Assembly (NCBI GenBank): GCA_947167715.1
Contig: CAMVJD010000012.1
Location: forward strand, 1-64,000
Reading direction: 5' to 3'
Length of the DNA: 64,000 bases
Origin: an uncultured Eubacteriaceae bacterium
GTDB taxonomy: Bacteria; Bacillota; Clostridia; Lachnospirales; CAG-274
The position numbers and the translations under genes are program-made. Each line of letters begins with the position of its first letter. Position 1 is the first letter of the stretch. Shown one piece after another: positions 34,292-42,878 of the stretch. The notes under the pieces were generated by a model that searched no databases, had not been told where the DNA came from, and was given only the letters and a program-made list of their open reading frames with translations.

Positions 34292-34972
34292 ATGAGCGTC
34301 AAAATTGCTAAAATAAAAAATAATAAAAAACAATCAGCTAACACAAAAGATTTTAAATGGTATCTAACAAAGGGTTGTAACTCTTTAGTCGGGAACTACG
34401 ATATGCCGCAACTAAAACCCATAGTAGATGCTAACATTTCAAATCTTGTTCCTTTCCACGAAGCAAATGTATGTAAAAATCCAGCCGATTCTTGGTTTCA
34501 TTTTTATATATACGATTATTTATTTGAACGTATATGGAGAAATCCTAATAGATATTTACCCATATTACAAAGATTTAACGGCGGTATCAGTACAGATTTC
34601 AGTATGTATATTGATATGCCTAAATCTCAACAAATATGGAATTGTTGGCGCAACAGAGTAATGGCTTATTGGATGCAAAGCAACGGGTTAAATGTAATTC
34701 CAAACGCTTGTTGGGGCGATATGGAAAGCCTTGATTGGGCATTTGACGGATTACCTGAACACAGCATTCTGTCCATAACTACACAAGGTTGTTTAAAAAA
34801 GACTGATGAATGCAAGTTTACCCTTGTAAACGGTTTACATTCTTTGGTGCGAAAAAAGAAACCAACAAAAATTATAGTCTACGGCAAATTCCCAGAGGAA
34901 TGGAAAAAACATTTTCCTATGCCCATTGTTACTATGAAAGCATTTTCAGAAGAAAAATGGGGTGATAGATAA
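34292..34972 (+). CDS. DUF4417-family protein
   Basis: 226 aa with AAGGAGGA site. DUF4417 features: PLLKP-like LKPIVDANISNLVPFHEA, WFHFYIYDYLFERIWRNP, the core FNGGISTDFSMYIDMPKSQQ, and IPNACWGDMESLDWAFDGLP. The family is found in phages and mobile elements and has no assigned function. The Trp/Tyr-rich core with conserved Asp residues could be catalytic, but that is a guess. It overlaps the next gene by one base (TAATG), so the two are co-translated, and it heads a four-gene cassette. Confidence 0.8.
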   Translation: MSVKIAKIKNNKKQSANTKDFKWYLTKGCNSLVGNYDMPQLKPIVDANISNLVPFHEANVCKNPADSWFHFYIYDYLFERIWRNPNRYLPILQRFNGGISTDFSMYIDMPKSQQIWNCWRNRVMAYWMQSNGLNVIPNACWGDMESLDWAFDGLPEHSILSITTQGCLKKTDECKFTLVNGLHSLVRKKKPTKIIVYGKFPEEWKKHFPMPIVTMKAFSEEKWGDR

Positions 34973-35430
34973 TGGGTAGAGGCAGAGGCGGTTATACGGA
35001 GAAAAAAAGTAACTATATTGATTCAGGCGGAAGAAAGGTAACCGATTCGGGTTCAATATTTGTAGGTGAACGTTATATAGAAGCCGGTTATGAAACAGTT
35101 TTTAGACAACGTCACGATGAAATAGAACAGCAAACGTATGATTTGACTATCAAAAGTTCTGATGACAAGGATTTCATAAAAAATATCGAAGTTAAACGTA
35201 CAACAAGTCCTAATCCAAGTCAATTAGCCAAAAATATTAAAGAAGGTTTTGAACAGGTCGGAAATGATACTGTCGCAGTTTATTTGCCAAACCACAAAAA
35301 CAATACTTCTGGGATTGACTACGCTAAATCAGCTTTTGCAGAAGCAAAGCGAAAGGGTTGGATTCACGGAACAGTGGAAGTTTGGTTTTCCGATAGTAAA
35401 AAAATGTCTGATAGACTAATATTTAATTAA
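34972..35430 (+). CDS. Putative PD-(D/E)XK-like nuclease or toxin domain protein
   Basis: 152 aa, one-base overlap with the DUF4417 gene. The Gly/Arg-rich start (MGRGRGGYTEKK) is followed by VGERYIEAGYETVF, a D in YDLTI, and IEVKRTTSPNPSQLAKNIKE: an E...D...ExK order with following helices, as in restriction-like and CdiA-C-terminal-like nucleases. It ends with GTVEVWFSDSKKMSD. The whole protein is about the size of one toxin domain and has no secretion signal. No family could be named; nuclease activity is inferred from the ExK pattern only. Confidence 0.5.
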   Translation: MGRGRGGYTEKKSNYIDSGGRKVTDSGSIFVGERYIEAGYETVFRQRHDEIEQQTYDLTIKSSDDKDFIKNIEVKRTTSPNPSQLAKNIKEGFEQVGNDTVAVYLPNHKNNTSGIDYAKSAFAEAKRKGWIHGTVEVWFSDSKKMSDRLIFN

Positions 35431-35449
35431 GAATACGAGGAGGATTTAT

Positions 35450-35944
35450 ATGGCAGGAATAAAATGCAGGTGCGGCAATATATTGAGTAATGTCGATTGT
35501 CCATCACCTAATATAATACAAATCTTTTCAAGCAAAGAGGTTAATGATTTTATCAACAAAAATCCCGAAATGCTTTTGATAGATTTTGAAACTGCGTTTG
35601 ATCGTAAATATAAATATTGGTATTGCGATGTATGTGAAAGAGTCTATGAAGTGCAAAATATTCCTCTCGGCAGGGTTAGGCGTTCATATATCATAAATAA
35701 TGACCTTAATAAAATAAGTTTTGATATAGCGAGTAAATTGCAACAAATTTATGTCTTTTTTAGTACAGAGCTTTATGAATATGAGGAAAAAAATGTGTCA
35801 GGTACAGTAAAAGATTTTTTCCAAACGCACCCACAAAAACATTTATTTTATATTTCAGAAGACGAAAAATATATTTACGCCTTTAATAATCTAACAAAAG
35901 AGCAAGGCTTTATCTACACATTGGACTATATTTATACTGAATAA
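35450..35944 (+). CDS. Zinc-ribbon protein, paralogue 1 (possible immunity-type protein)
   Basis: 164 aa, GAGGAGG site. CRCGNILSNVDCPSPN near the start and WYCDVCERVYEV at about residues 62-73 supply two Cys pairs for a zinc ribbon; the C-terminal half (IYVFFSTELYEYEE to YISEDEKYIYAFN) is alpha/beta. It shares its layout with the next gene (CxCGNxLS, PSPN, W-[YF]-C-x-x-C-x-R), so the two arose by duplication. Duplicated small proteins after a nuclease-like gene resemble immunity genes of polymorphic toxins. Function not known. Confidence 0.6.
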   Translation: MAGIKCRCGNILSNVDCPSPNIIQIFSSKEVNDFINKNPEMLLIDFETAFDRKYKYWYCDVCERVYEVQNIPLGRVRRSYIINNDLNKISFDIASKLQQIYVFFSTELYEYEEKNVSGTVKDFFQTHPQKHLFYISEDEKYIYAFNNLTKEQGFIYTLDYIYTE

Positions 35945-35958
35945 CAGGAGGATAAAAT

Positions 35959-36435
35959 ATGGCTCATATGTTATGTAATTGCGGCAATAAATTGAGTGAT
36001 GTTGAATATCCATCACCTAACTGCATTGAATTCTTCTATGAAAAAGATATTCTACAAGCATTGTCAGCGGATCCCAATATCACTCTTTGGAATTTTACAT
36101 CAGATTATGATAAAGGCACCAATATTTGGTTTTGTAACCAATGCGGCAGAATTTATATCTTTGATAACGGAAGCAGAATGTGGAGCAAAAAGTATAGAAA
36201 GCTGGACATTTCCGATATATCAATAACTGATAATGCTCAAATGTCAAAATTTTATATACTATCAGATGTAGATATAGAAAAAGTGTGCACTGATAATGAA
36301 CAGATTACTTTGTCTAAATACTTTGCAAGCGTAATGAAACCTAATTTATATTTTTGTGATGACAACAAAGGTACAATCTACGCTGTAAATCCACAAAATA
36401 ATAATGTTGTATACAAATATAATATCGAAGATTGA
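35959..36435 (+). CDS. Zinc-ribbon protein, paralogue 2 (possible immunity-type protein)
   Basis: 158 aa, CAGGAGG site, 14 bases after paralogue 1. Shares CNCGNKLSDVEYPSPN and WFCNQCGRIYIF with it and has the same closing pattern (NLYFCDDNKGTIYAVN). Divergence between the two is large, so the duplication is old or the copies came separately. The cassette ends at the terminator at 36442. Function unknown; same inference as for paralogue 1. Confidence 0.6.
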   Translation: MAHMLCNCGNKLSDVEYPSPNCIEFFYEKDILQALSADPNITLWNFTSDYDKGTNIWFCNQCGRIYIFDNGSRMWSKKYRKLDISDISITDNAQMSKFYILSDVDIEKVCTDNEQITLSKYFASVMKPNLYFCDDNKGTIYAVNPQNNNVVYKYNIED

Positions 36436-36441
36436 TTATTT

Positions 36442-36471
36442 GATGGGGAGTTTTTGCACTCCCCATCATTT
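36442..36471. terminator. Strong terminator between convergent genes
   Basis: GATGGGGAGT (36442-36451) and ACTCCCCATC (36458-36467) form a perfect 10-bp stem with a 6-base loop. It lies between the zinc-ribbon gene (+) and the stop of the YolD gene (-). Confidence 0.85.
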
Positions 36472-36897
36472 CTTTAATACAATGTTGTAAATATCATCAA
36501 AGTTTATTATCTGCTCATTAACAATCAATTTCCCAAAGGTAACATCAATCTTATTCACCTTGCCACTTATGGTTACATACCTTCCCTCATTTGTTCGCTC
36601 GTTATCGGGTACAAAATAGGTAACGGCGGCTTTTACCGTTTGTTTCAAGTCGATTTTTTCTTCCATATCTTGAATAATAATATTTATCTCGTCTATATCG
36701 TCCTGTGATAAGTCTATTTTTTCAACCGTTATGCGCTCTTGGGCGTGGGTCTGTTCTGCGTGACCGCTCAATGCAGCAAAGGGTGCGAAAATTTTTGCCC
36801 TGTCCTGTCTCCGCATTTTCGGGTGTTTTGCGGCAAAAACATCGCCTTTGTGTTCGGGACGGTGTTTATTTACAATATCGTAAAATTCATATTCCAT
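36466..36897 (-). CDS. YolD-like protein paired with a Y-family polymerase
   Basis: 143 aa on the minus strand with AGGAG upstream of its ATG. RRQDRAKIFAPFAALSGH is the YolD-like signature, followed by an acidic helix (DLSQDDIDEINIIIQDMEE) and YFVPDNERTNEGRYVTISGK, an OB-like C-terminal part. YolD-like genes are nearly always next to UvrX/UmuC-type polymerases, as here (13-base gap), and probably help or regulate the polymerase. The role is family knowledge; no direct motif for catalysis. Confidence 0.85.
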   Translation of the reverse strand: MEYEFYDIVNKHRPEHKGDVFAAKHPKMRRQDRAKIFAPFAALSGHAEQTHAQERITVEKIDLSQDDIDEINIIIQDMEEKIDLKQTVKAAVTYFVPDNERTNEGRYVTISGKVNKIDVTFGKLIVNEQIINFDDIYNIVLKK

Positions 36898-36910
36898 AAA
36901 ATCACTTCTC

Positions 36911-38284
36911 CTATGCTTTATGACCGCCGACTTGTTCGTTTCTTTCTCTCGCGGTCGCTCCCTCTACAAAGTTTATTCCCTTTAAAATAGCATTTTTCCC
37001 ATATTTAGCCTTGATAGACAGTTCTGCAAGCTGCAAGCTCTTTTCCCTTGCCACCTGCCCAAAATCGGTAAACATATCAAGCTGTTGGATAACGCTTCTC
37101 TCGTCCACAATGTTATTTGCACATATCGTTATTCGCCTTACAGTCAACTCTTTGTTGATTATCATATCATATAAGTCTACCGCACCGACTACAATTTCCT
37201 TTGAAGAATTTGTCTGCCGCATAAAGCGATGTGTTCCGTGTGCGTGTTCGGGGACAGCCCGACCATAATGGTCTAAACGGATAACGCCCTTATATACGCC
37301 TTTATCGCAGTTCTCACGGTCATAACCAATATCAAGCGTTATACTGTCCGTAACAACTTTTTCGCGTACAAGTTTAAGTGCAAGACCGTCAGCCATCTCG
37401 AAAACGATTATCCTTGCTTTTTCAGCCGTATAAGGGCATTGCAGGACTTGTCCCGATGACAAAGAATTTACCTTTGGGCGGTAGCTTTTAATATCCTGCA
37501 TAAGTGTAGGCTCTATCCCCCAAGCGTGATCTATCAGTATCTCGGCATTTATGCCAAAAATTCTGTAAAGACTTTCTTCGTCACGCAGACTTTCCCTTGC
37601 AAGCTGCCCCATATTGAAAATATATCGTTTTTCAAGCCTTGCCGCTGTGCCGTGTCCTATCTGCCAAAAATCTGTAATGGGTGTATGCCCCCACATATAC
37701 AGTTTGTATGCTTTTTCGTCCAAAAACCCTATACGAACCCCGTCTTTATCGGGCTGTTTGTGCTTTGCAAATATGTCCATTGCGATCTTGGCAAGATACA
37801 AATTTGTGCCTATGCCTGCGGTCGCTGTGATGCCCGTCTTTTTCAGAACCTCTTGTATCAGCATAACCGCTATCTCGTGCGGACTTTTCTTGTACAGATT
37901 TATATACCCCGTCACATCAATAAATACCTCGTCAACCGAGTAAACGTGTATATCTTCGGCAGAAATATATTTCAAGTAAATGCTGTAAATATCGGTCGAT
38001 ACCTGAATGTATTTTTTCATCTGCGGCGGTGCAATTATAAAATCAACCGTTTCGCCCGTCAAAGCCTTTATCTCCCTTACCCTTTGGTAAACCTCAAATA
38101 AACGGGCTCTGCCCGATATACCGTAAGCCTTTAACGCAGGCGTAACGGCAAGGCAGATTGTCTTGTCCGTTCGTGATGCGTCCGCAACAACAAGGCGGGC
38201 AGTAAGTGGGTCTAACTTGCGCTCGACACACTCAACCGAAGCATAAAAAGATTTTAGATCTATTGCAATATAAACCCTGTCCAT
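36911..38284 (-). CDS. Y-family DNA polymerase (UmuC/UvrX-like)
   Basis: 457 aa on the minus strand. Catalytic carboxylates in DLKSFYASVE (residues 9-18) and YSVDEVFID (about 115-122), followed by GIGTNLYLAKIAMDI and the helix-hairpin-helix region (TDFWQIGHGTAARLEKRYIF). This is a translesion polymerase that copies damaged template. ICE-borne copies may help single-strand entry or mutagenesis under stress. It is first in a two-gene minus-strand operon with YolD; a consensus promoter and a 20-bp palindrome lie upstream. Confidence 0.92.
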   Translation of the reverse strand: MDRVYIAIDLKSFYASVECVERKLDPLTARLVVADASRTDKTICLAVTPALKAYGISGRARLFEVYQRVREIKALTGETVDFIIAPPQMKKYIQVSTDIYSIYLKYISAEDIHVYSVDEVFIDVTGYINLYKKSPHEIAVMLIQEVLKKTGITATAGIGTNLYLAKIAMDIFAKHKQPDKDGVRIGFLDEKAYKLYMWGHTPITDFWQIGHGTAARLEKRYIFNMGQLARESLRDEESLYRIFGINAEILIDHAWGIEPTLMQDIKSYRPKVNSLSSGQVLQCPYTAEKARIIVFEMADGLALKLVREKVVTDSITLDIGYDRENCDKGVYKGVIRLDHYGRAVPEHAHGTHRFMRQTNSSKEIVVGAVDLYDMIINKELTVRRITICANNIVDERSVIQQLDMFTDFGQVAREKSLQLAELSIKAKYGKNAILKGINFVEGATARERNEQVGGHKA

Positions 38285-38316
38285 AACTTCGCCGCCTTTC
38301 TTTTGTGGTATAGGAT

Positions 38317-38345
38317 ATTATAACACCACGGCAAGCCGTTTTCAA
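38317..38345 (-). promoter_or_regulatory. Promoter of the Y-family polymerase operon (minus strand)
   Basis: Read on the minus strand: TTGAAA (38345-38340), 17-bp spacer, TATAAT (38322-38317). The spacer carries the small palindrome ACGGC-AA-GCCGT. No canonical LexA box was seen. Confidence 0.75.
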
Positions 38346-38348
38346 TAT

Positions 38349-38405
38349 ATAAATCGAAATTAAATTCGATTTATTGACTTTTAACGAAATAAATATCGAA
38401 TATTT
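38349..38405. promoter_or_regulatory. Palindromic operators upstream of the polymerase operon
   Basis: ATAAATCGAA and TTCGATTTAT form 10-bp perfect arms around ATTAAA (38349-38374), ending 4 bases from the polymerase -35 box. A second site AAATAT-CGA-ATATTT lies at 38391-38405. Both share CGAA/TTCG. They may serve the polymerase promoter, the divergent recombinase 2 gene, or be part of a recombination site. Confidence 0.6.
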
Positions 38406-38556
38406 GTTTGATTTTTGTTGATGTTTATTTTTTCCAATCATTCTTTCCGAAAACTCGGCTAAAAAACAATAATCGTTTGCCCCCTTATTTTTGTATGATT
38501 AAAGGGTATAAATATAAAAATACCCCAACACTTCGGGGCGAAAGGAGTTAAAAATT

Positions 38557-39171
38557 ATGAATACACATTACATAGGGTATGCAAGAGTTTCAAGCCGCGA
38601 TCAAAACGAAGATAGGCAGATAATAGCCTTGACCGAGTTCGGTGTGCCACCATCGGCTGTATTTGTTGATAAGGTCAGCGGCAAGGACTTCGACAGAAAA
38701 AACTATAAGCGTATGCTTAAAAAGCTGAAAAAAAGCGATGTACTTGTCATAAAAAGCATAGATAGGCTTGGCAGGAACTACAAAGATGTTATAAAGCAAT
38801 GGCAGTATATTACGCAGGATAAGGGGGCGGACATTGTTGTGCTTGATATGAAACTTTTGGATACTCGCCAACATAAGGACTTGCTTGGTACATTCATCGC
38901 AGATATGGTCTTACAGCTTCTTTCGTATGTGGCTGAAAATGAACGATTGAACATAAAACAAAGACAAGCGGAAGGCATAGCGGCGGCAAAAGCAAGAGGC
39001 GTGGTCTTTGGCAGACCTAAAAAGTTTTACCCCGAAAACTATATTGATGTATTTATAAGATACCAACACAAAGAATTGACTAAAACTCAGGCTATTCAGC
39101 TTATCGGGTGCAAGGAACATACATTTTATAGAATGTTAAGCGAATTGAGAAAAAATGGAAATGCGATTTGA
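38557..39171 (+). CDS. Small serine recombinase 2
   Basis: 204 aa, CGAAAGGAG site. Catalytic Ser12 in YIGYARVSSRDQNEDRQ, then KSIDRLGRNYKDVIKQWQY and ENERLNIKQRQAEGI, with C-terminal HTH (AIQLIGCKEHTFYRMLSEL). It is close in sequence to recombinases 1 and 3, closest to 3. It opens cargo block B and is divergent from the polymerase operon. Resolvase-type activity on a nearby site is inferred. Confidence 0.9.
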   Translation: MNTHYIGYARVSSRDQNEDRQIIALTEFGVPPSAVFVDKVSGKDFDRKNYKRMLKKLKKSDVLVIKSIDRLGRNYKDVIKQWQYITQDKGADIVVLDMKLLDTRQHKDLLGTFIADMVLQLLSYVAENERLNIKQRQAEGIAAAKARGVVFGRPKKFYPENYIDVFIRYQHKELTKTQAIQLIGCKEHTFYRMLSELRKNGNAI

Positions 39172-39474
39172 TATTGGAAGAAATGTACATAAACTGCTGT
39201 AATGTATACATTTTCGGAGTGGATTATTTTCAAAAACATATATTAATTATATTGACATTTCTTTCAAAATTTCTTATAATATGTATATATTAGTTGTTCG
39301 GATTAAACAAAAAAATATTTCTGCCAAATGGTATAGTATATCACAGTGTTTCTTTATCATTAAGGAAGCAGAAAAATTTTAGCATAATTTTACAATGTTT
39401 AAAACAGGCTTTCCATAACTTACCTTGAAAAGCTGTTATTTTAATACACAAAATTTTACGGAGGTGCGATTTTT
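39172..39474. other. 303-base gap: consensus promoter and long structured leader of block B
   Basis: Contains related elements AATGTACAT and AATGTATACATT (39194-39214), the consensus promoter at 39252-39280, and about 190 bases of leader before the lipoprotein start. The leader has a hairpin AACAGgCTTT/AAAAGCTGTT (39403-39437) followed by ATTTTAAT, like a weak terminator or attenuator. No gene seen. Confidence 0.55.
39252..39280 (+). promoter_or_regulatory. Perfect consensus sigma-A promoter of the exported-protein block
   Basis: TTGACA (39252-39257), 17-bp spacer, TATAAT (39275-39280). All six bases of both boxes match consensus, so strong expression is expected. Confidence 0.88.
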
Positions 39475-40497
39475 ATGAAACTAAAAAAACTAAGTTTGTT
39501 AGGAATGATGATAGTTCCTCTGCTTGCAGCTTGTGGAAATGTTAGTGATTCTTCAAGCAATAGTTTAAATGAACAAAAAAGTGAAAACTCTATGCAAAAC
39601 GCAAATGAAAGTGTACAACAATCCAGTAATAATTCTAATCCTGACCTCTCAGATGATATGATGGTCAAGAATGATAAAAGTGAACCAATTAACACATTTG
39701 AAAATCTTGATTTAACTGATAATGAAATATATAACAAAAATGGAGTTGTACTTTCCTTTAATTCCATTGAATTTGGAGCATTCACAACAGCCAGTTTGAG
39801 AGAACAGTTTACAATTAACAACCAAAACCCCGATAATAAAAAGGTTTCTATAAGAGATATGAAAGTTTTAGTAAACGGAATAGCAATTCAATCAAACTAT
39901 GGTGGACATGATGAAATACTTGGGGTGACAACCGGAGAACCTATTGATTTTTACAGTAGTTGTAGTTATGATCGTCAATACGATACCATTCTTGGATTTT
40001 ATGGTGAATCGCGCAATACAGTTCCAATTAAAGAACTTAGGTTTATATACGATATTCAGGTTGGAAGTAATAGTGAGAGCGAAAAAGTCGATACTGTTTT
40101 AAAAACATCTTCCTATGATGGAATCGGTATTGAAGCTTTGTTTGGTGATTTAGTAACAACAATGACTTATGAAAATAAACATTCAGTAATGGAAACATCG
40201 AATGTATACTATCGTGAAGGAGATTTTGGCACAACAATAACGGTAGTAAACACAAATGAGGCATGGGGGAAGGTTTCTTCTTATGAGTGGTATTCTGAGC
40301 CTAATATCTATGTGAACGGAAATTTATACACAAAACTAAGTGATGATTATAGGTATTTATCTGATGGTAAGATGTACTTTATCAATTTTAAGCCGACCGC
40401 CGAAGAACTTCGCAAACATTTTGAAATTCCCAATTCCGAACCCCTATCAATTTCAATAGAAATTTGTGATTGTAATAGTGTTGTTATAGAAAAATAA
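39475..40497 (+). CDS. Lipoprotein of unknown function
   Basis: 340 aa with ACGGAGGTG site. The N-terminus is a type II signal peptide with lipobox (IVPLLAACGN, lipid-anchored Cys about residue 20), followed by a Ser/Asn-rich linker. The mature part contains a region like DUF4352-type immunoglobulin folds (GVVLSFNSIEFGAFTTASL, EQFTINNQNPDNKKVSIRDM) and a second beta-rich part. It would sit on the outer face of the membrane. First gene of block B. Confidence 0.7.
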   Translation: MKLKKLSLLGMMIVPLLAACGNVSDSSSNSLNEQKSENSMQNANESVQQSSNNSNPDLSDDMMVKNDKSEPINTFENLDLTDNEIYNKNGVVLSFNSIEFGAFTTASLREQFTINNQNPDNKKVSIRDMKVLVNGIAIQSNYGGHDEILGVTTGEPIDFYSSCSYDRQYDTILGFYGESRNTVPIKELRFIYDIQVGSNSESEKVDTVLKTSSYDGIGIEALFGDLVTTMTYENKHSVMETSNVYYREGDFGTTITVVNTNEAWGKVSSYEWYSEPNIYVNGNLYTKLSDDYRYLSDGKMYFINFKPTAEELRKHFEIPNSEPLSISIEICDCNSVVIEK

Positions 40498-40547
40498 ATT
40501 AAGTAGGATATTAGTAATATAACTTAACAGGGAAAGAAGGTATTGAA

Positions 40548-41126
40548 ATGAAAAGAATATTATCTTTGTGTATAGTGGGGAGTTTAATAACGATATTTGC
40601 GATACCGTCTTTTGCGGCAACAGAAATATATCACGAGTGGTACTCTTATGAAAAAGGAATAATCGGAAACAGTGACAATATGTCAATCGAAACGGCTACG
40701 AAACTTGGCAGATCAAATCTTTTTCCGTATTTGAGAACTACAGACTATATATATGTTGATAATGTACCAATGGTAAAATTAAGAGATGTTGTGAATACTT
40801 TAAATGGCAAAATCGATTACAATAGCGAAACGAAACTCACCAAAATATATTTAAATTATCGTTGGGAGACAGGATATTATTCAGCCGGTTGTAGTACAAG
40901 ATCTATAGCAATACAGCCTAATAAAAATCAAGTTTATTACAGTACATATTTAAATCAACAAGAAAGCTATTGTACAACTATAATACCTCAAATTATAAAT
41001 GGTTCACTATATATAGGTGCAGATGACTTAGGTCATATTTTAGGCGGTGCCAATATTAACAGTTCTGATTATTGTTACTTCAAGAACGGCAAATTATACA
41101 TAAGTTTTGGATATGATGTTGGTTGA
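40548..41126 (+). CDS. Exported stalk-domain-like protein (paralogue of the gene at 42274)
   Basis: 192 aa, ribosome site AAAGAAGG. Signal peptide to about residue 23 (IFAIPSFAATE). The mature part has the sequence VDNVPMVKLRDVVNTLNGKI and QIINGSLYIGADDLGHILGG, the alternating pattern of copper-amine-oxidase N-terminal-like stalk domains. It is a clear paralogue of the 42274 gene (IGNSD near the start, same C-terminal FKNGKLYISF pattern). Stalk domains support cell-surface or wall-linked proteins; function here unknown. Confidence 0.65.
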   Translation: MKRILSLCIVGSLITIFAIPSFAATEIYHEWYSYEKGIIGNSDNMSIETATKLGRSNLFPYLRTTDYIYVDNVPMVKLRDVVNTLNGKIDYNSETKLTKIYLNYRWETGYYSAGCSTRSIAIQPNKNQVYYSTYLNQQESYCTTIIPQIINGSLYIGADDLGHILGGANINSSDYCYFKNGKLYISFGYDVG

Positions 41127-41150
41127 TAATGAAACGAAAGGATATGCATT

Positions 41151-42239
41151 ATGAAAAGATTTTTGAAAAATTTGCATATATTAACATTAAGTTTAATATT
41201 TGCCAAAACTATTTATGCAGATAATTCCAATATCGTTTATGATACTTTAAATCGTATAAATATCAATTCTTCTGCACAGTTTTTTGTTAAAGATATGAAT
41301 GGAGACGGAAACTATGAAATTTATGTACTTGACAATTCTGTTCACGCAAGTGCAACTTCTACGCTTATAACCTTTGTTAATGGGCAGGCAGTTACAAAAA
41401 ATTCAGCGGAATATTCTTATCTTGGCTGTAACCCGAACACGGGTGTTTATGTGGAAAGTAATGGGTGGACGGGCTTTGTTACATATAACATAAACCAATT
41501 AAATAGCGACGGAACTGTTACGCTTTTACATACGATACACGAAGAAAGAGGTTATCCGTCAACTTACGAAGAAAAGGCTAATAAAGCATCTGACGGAATG
41601 TTTTACAGAAGCAGATTAGATAATGACGATAACTTTTATTATACGAGTGAAACAGAACTGACAAACGATATAGCAAGGGCTTTGGAATCTCTTAATTTGC
41701 AACAAAGTAATATGTATAGTTTTACATCTTCAAACTTTGAAAAGGCTATAATTGCCGCAGGCGGAAACTTATATTCCCAACAAACCACCTCAAACAGCTA
41801 TCATATTACTAAAAAAGCCGTTTCGGTAACCGTGGGTGATCGCAATATTGTTGTTACAAATCGAAATGGTTATAGTGATTATTATACTATGAGCGATTCT
41901 ATGCCCTATATTCAAACTCAAAGCAGTTCGTTTATGGTGCCGTTAAGAGCATTAGGAGAATTACTTACAGACGAATTCCCTAATGTAAATTCCGATGAAA
42001 TCGTAAAATGGAACGCAGAAACAAAAACGGCAACAGTGACCATAGGCAGTAAAACTGTTGTGGCAACCGTAGGAAGTAATTATATTTATGTTGATGGTCG
42101 TACAGTTGCAATATCAAACGGAGCGTCTCCCGAAATAGTTGACGGAAGAGTTTATTTACCTTTCAGAACGGTTGGAGAAGCCTTTGGCGTTAGTGTAAAT
42201 TGGGATGCGGGTACAAGAACGGCAACATTTATAGGATAA
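41151..42239 (+). CDS. Exported protein with C-terminal stalk (copper amine oxidase N-like) domain
   Basis: 362 aa, AAAGGA site. Signal peptide (LTLSLIFAKTIYADN). Residues about 45-65 carry a calcium-type motif DMNGDGNYEIYVLD as in FG-GAP/VCBS-like beta-propeller blades. The C-terminal about 130 residues are a stalk domain: FMVPLRALGELL, IVKWNAETKTATVTIGSK, IVDGRVYLPFRTVGEAFGVS, ending NWDAGTRTATFI. It probably anchors or presents the N-terminal part at the surface. Confidence 0.75.
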   Translation: MKRFLKNLHILTLSLIFAKTIYADNSNIVYDTLNRININSSAQFFVKDMNGDGNYEIYVLDNSVHASATSTLITFVNGQAVTKNSAEYSYLGCNPNTGVYVESNGWTGFVTYNINQLNSDGTVTLLHTIHEERGYPSTYEEKANKASDGMFYRSRLDNDDNFYYTSETELTNDIARALESLNLQQSNMYSFTSSNFEKAIIAAGGNLYSQQTTSNSYHITKKAVSVTVGDRNIVVTNRNGYSDYYTMSDSMPYIQTQSSSFMVPLRALGELLTDEFPNVNSDEIVKWNAETKTATVTIGSKTVVATVGSNYIYVDGRTVAISNGASPEIVDGRVYLPFRTVGEAFGVSVNWDAGTRTATFIG

Positions 42240-42273
42240 CTATTATAATAATAAAATGAAAGGATTGATTTAT

Positions 42274-42837
42274 ATGAAAAAATTTATTTATTGTTTTATA
42301 ATGTGTACGGCAATAGTTGCGAATACTTCATTAGCTTATGCAAATACAGATCTGTATATGGAATTTCACGATTATTATGGAAACACCATAGGAAATAGTG
42401 ATACTCTGCCTTCGGGCGAATTATATGGTCATGATGCATCTTGCTTTATTAGAACTACGGAATATATATACAAAGATGGCGTATGTATGGTAAAGTTGAG
42501 AGACGCTATAAATGCTGTAAACGGTAAGCTTGAATATATCCCTGAATCCAAATTAACAAAATGCTATCTTCCGCGTGAGGGTCAGTATTTTGTCGGTTGC
42601 TCAATAAACGCTGTTGCTGTTCAGGCTGGCAGAAACAGAATAGATTACAGTAATCCTTCCATAAATGGCAAGACAATGGATCAGTATAGTTTTTACACAA
42701 CAGTTACTCCTCAAATTATTAATAATTCTCTCTATGTTGGGGCAAATGATTTATCAAATGTATTGACTCATGAAAACGGAAGGAGTTTTATTAAAGACGG
42801 AAAGCTGTATATTGAGTTTTATATAAATGCTGCTTAA
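42274..42837 (+). CDS. Exported stalk-domain-like protein (paralogue of the gene at 40548)
   Basis: 187 aa; start 42274 chosen because AAAGGA lies 10 bases upstream (an in-frame ATG at 42256 overlaps that site). Signal peptide ending SLAYANTD. Shares GNTIGNSD, VCMVKLRDAINAVNGKLEY, PQIINNSLYVGANDLSNVL and FIKDGKLYIEF with the 40548 product. The duplication within one operon suggests a family of secreted modules that diverge for binding, which is inference. Confidence 0.65.
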   Translation: MKKFIYCFIMCTAIVANTSLAYANTDLYMEFHDYYGNTIGNSDTLPSGELYGHDASCFIRTTEYIYKDGVCMVKLRDAINAVNGKLEYIPESKLTKCYLPREGQYFVGCSINAVAVQAGRNRIDYSNPSINGKTMDQYSFYTTVTPQIINNSLYVGANDLSNVLTHENGRSFIKDGKLYIEFYINAA

Positions 42838-42878
42838 ACCTTTATTCAATTCTAAACCAAACAGAAAGGGAGATGTTT

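Noticed and set aside
37526-38101. 191-codon + strand frame over the Y-family polymerase
   Set aside because: Antisense of the catalytic region of the polymerase; no start signal.
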